This document shows positions 6,353 through 7,580 of a stretch of 7,580 nt of DNA, in pieces (positions within the stretch are counted from its first letter, which is position 1; each line of letters begins with the position of its first letter). A program made the translations under genes and the position numbers. The notes under the pieces were generated by a model. That model searched no databases. It was not told where the DNA came from and saw only the letters and a list, made by a program, of their open reading frames with translations. This DNA is from Bacteroidales bacterium. GTDB taxonomy: Bacteria > Bacteroidota > Bacteroidia > Bacteroidales > ML635J-15. The stretch spans positions 1 through 7,580 of the forward strand of contig JAQVEY010000107.1 of the NCBI GenBank assembly GCA_028697515.1, read 5' to 3'.

Positions 6353-7138
6353 ATGCAAAAAGTTATCTTATTCATTTGCTTACAGTTGGTTGTAATTATT
6401 AGCATTTCGCAAACTATAAAACGCATATCAGCCTACGACAATAATTATAATAACAATAGCGGAATTTTTGGGATAACAGATAATGGAGTATATGAATACA
6501 GTTGGTATTATCAGCAATGGTTACAACTACCCAACAATGGATTAACTTTTTACGAAGACCAAGCACAACTTGATGAAATATCAGCCTTTGATGCAAATTC
6601 TGTAAATCCAAGTGGAGTTTATGTTATTTCAGATACAGCTGTTTTCGTTTATAATTATTATGCAGAGCTATGGTACCCACTCTATAATACCGGACTTTGC
6701 AGGATTGAAGGTATTGTTCAATTATCCGATTTAAGTGCTCACCTTGATATCGAAGATGATTATGAACGTATTTACGTTAAAAGTTGTGATCATATTTACT
6801 ATTACAACTGGTATATGCAAAATTGGTCTCAATTACCTAATACCGGATTAAATGAAAAAGAAACACCTCAAACAACCGATTTTGATTTCTCAGTATTTCC
6901 TAATCCTGTACACTATAATTCGGCAATTATATTAAACTTGGATAATAATTATAAGGGACAAATAAAAATTGCTCTATTCAATGAACAAGGTTTATTTATC
7001 AAAGAAATTGTAAATGATTATTACACTGGAGGGACGTTTAGAATTGAATCGTCAGATTTGGATATCGCGCCGGGAATATATTTTTATGAAATTTCTGGTG
7101 ATAATTTTACTCAGGCAAAAAAGTTCATTAAACTTTAA
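6353..7138 (+). CDS. Exported repeat protein with T9SS type A sorting domain
   Basis: This 261-residue protein is predicted to be exported to the cell surface or medium. I start it at the ATG at 6353, where a signal peptide follows at once (MQKVILFI to ISISQ, cleavage near 18-20); a TTG at 6323 is in frame but would put ten polar residues in front. Residues 25-170 hold three repeats. Residues about 176-261 are a T9SS sorting domain: FSVFPNPV (179-186), a strand IKIALFNEQG, then DLDIAPGIYFYEISG and the basic end AKKFIKL. The type IX system moves such proteins across the outer membrane and removes or anchors the domain. The repeat region is unusually rich in Tyr, Trp and Asn. I do not recognise a family for it. 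It lies 46 bases after the hybrid kinase and 9 before the ChaN-like gene, so co-transcription is possible, but a functional link to the sensor genes is not shown. Confidence 0.88.
   Translation: MQKVILFICLQLVVIISISQTIKRISAYDNNYNNNSGIFGITDNGVYEYSWYYQQWLQLPNNGLTFYEDQAQLDEISAFDANSVNPSGVYVISDTAVFVYNYYAELWYPLYNTGLCRIEGIVQLSDLSAHLDIEDDYERIYVKSCDHIYYYNWYMQNWSQLPNTGLNEKETPQTTDFDFSVFPNPVHYNSAIILNLDNNYKGQIKIALFNEQGLFIKEIVNDYYTGGTFRIESSDLDIAPGIYFYEISGDNFTQAKKFIKL
6425..6862 (+). repeat. Three ungapped blade-like protein repeats (51, 51 and 44 residues)
   Basis: Residues 25-75, 76-126 and 127-170 of the T9SS cargo align without gaps over their first 40 positions. The shared pattern starts [IL]SA, then [IV][FY] about 14 residues in, a turn, a [VI][FY]xY strand, an aromatic pair, W at position 32, L at 35 and NxGL at 37-40. 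An 11-residue linker separates copies. At the DNA level copies 1 and 2 both begin ATATCAGCCT (6425 and 6578), showing origin by tandem duplication. Two beta strands followed by a Trp resemble a beta-propeller blade, but three are too few for the usual closed propeller. Confidence 0.8.
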
Positions 7139-7147
7139 AACTATTCT

Positions 7148-7580
7148 ATGAACAAATTTCTTTTTATTTTCGTTAGTTTTCTACTATTCTCAAATGTAAT
7201 TTTATCGCAGGATATTGAGGCATACAATATCTTCAACAAAAAAGCTAAGCCTGTAAAAATTAAAAATATGTTGAAGGATCTTGAGCAAGCAGATATTATT
7301 CTATTCGGTGAATTTCACAATAATCCAATTTCACATTGGTTTGAATACGAAATTAGTTATTTTTTAAGCACGAAGCATAAAATCATATTAGGAGCAGAAA
7401 TGTTCGAATCTGACAATCAATACGATTTAAGCAGATATATTAAAGGAGATATTGATAAAGCGACATTCGATAGTCTTGTAAGATTATGGCCTAATTACGA
7501 AACAGACTATTCTCAATTAGTAATGCTGGCAAAAAAAACAAAATCTGATTTTATAGCAACGAATATTCCGCGTAAATATG
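7148..7580 (+). CDS. ChaN-like (Tiki superfamily) exported protein, 3' end cut by window
   Basis: Only the first 144 codons are present; the frame is open to the last base. It begins with a signal peptide, MNKFLFIFVSFLLF to ILS, with Q21 likely first in the mature protein. The diagnostic ChaN/DUF399 motifs follow in order: ILFGEFHNNPISH (about 53-65), GAEMFESDNQ (about 84-93), WPNYETDYSQLVMLAKK (about 115-131) and NIPRKY at the end of the window. In Campylobacter ChaN is an iron-regulated, haem-binding lipoprotein of the outer membrane. This copy has no lipobox cysteine, so it should be a soluble periplasmic or exported form. Family members are about 280-300 residues, so roughly half is missing. 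It starts 9 bases after the T9SS cargo gene, which suggests a shared transcript. ChaN supports a haem or iron theme only loosely, since such homologues are widespread in Bacteroidota with unknown roles. Confidence 0.85.
   Translation, partial: MNKFLFIFVSFLLFSNVILSQDIEAYNIFNKKAKPVKIKNMLKDLEQADIILFGEFHNNPISHWFEYEISYFLSTKHKIILGAEMFESDNQYDLSRYIKGDIDKATFDSLVRLWPNYETDYSQLVMLAKKTKSDFIATNIPRKY

Noticed and set aside
7529..7540. Possible frameshift at the run of eight A in the ChaN-like gene
   Set aside because: The family motif WPNYETDY before it and NIPRKY after it are in the same frame, so the gene is intact up to the window edge.

Overview
The window reads as a single-direction block of a Bacteroidota genome (probably a Bacteroidales-like lineage; inference). 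The evidence is very A+T-rich DNA, six tightly packed plus-strand genes with no Shine-Dalgarno motif at the usual distance, a TonB-dependent receptor, several exported proteins whose predicted mature ends begin with Gln, and a protein with a type IX secretion (T9SS) C-terminal sorting domain. No RNA gene, CRISPR array, insertion sequence or convincing hairpin terminator is visible. The only non-coding stretches are the first 119 bases and gaps of 4 to 46 bases.

Layout: (1) 120-2084, a 654-residue TonB-dependent outer-membrane receptor. (2) 2081-3907, overlapping it by ATGA, a 608-residue sensor histidine kinase with a periplasmic YfiR (DUF4154) domain, a very long periplasmic coiled coil, one membrane segment and a phytochrome-type kinase core. 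(3) 3912-4355, a stand-alone Rcp1-like receiver protein. (4) 4369-6306, a soluble hybrid kinase, REC-PAS-HisKA-HATPase-REC. (5) 6353-7138, an exported protein with three ungapped repeats followed by a T9SS sorting domain. (6) 7148 to the window end, the first 144 codons of a ChaN-like (Tiki superfamily) exported protein.

Genes 1 to 4 look like one sensory operon. A plausible reading, which is inference, is that the outer-membrane receptor is watched by the YfiR head of the kinase. The signal would pass down an unbroken coiled coil of about 134 residues and through the membrane to the kinase, then to the Rcp1-like receiver and/or the hybrid kinase. In gamma-proteobacteria YfiR is a separate periplasmic repressor of the diguanylate cyclase YfiN. 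Here the YfiR fold is built into a histidine kinase. No DNA-binding, GGDEF or other output domain and no Hpt domain lies in the window, so the end of the relay is elsewhere. Genes 5 and 6 are close behind on the same strand. The ChaN relative hints at haem or iron, but the ligand of the receptor cannot be read from the sequence.
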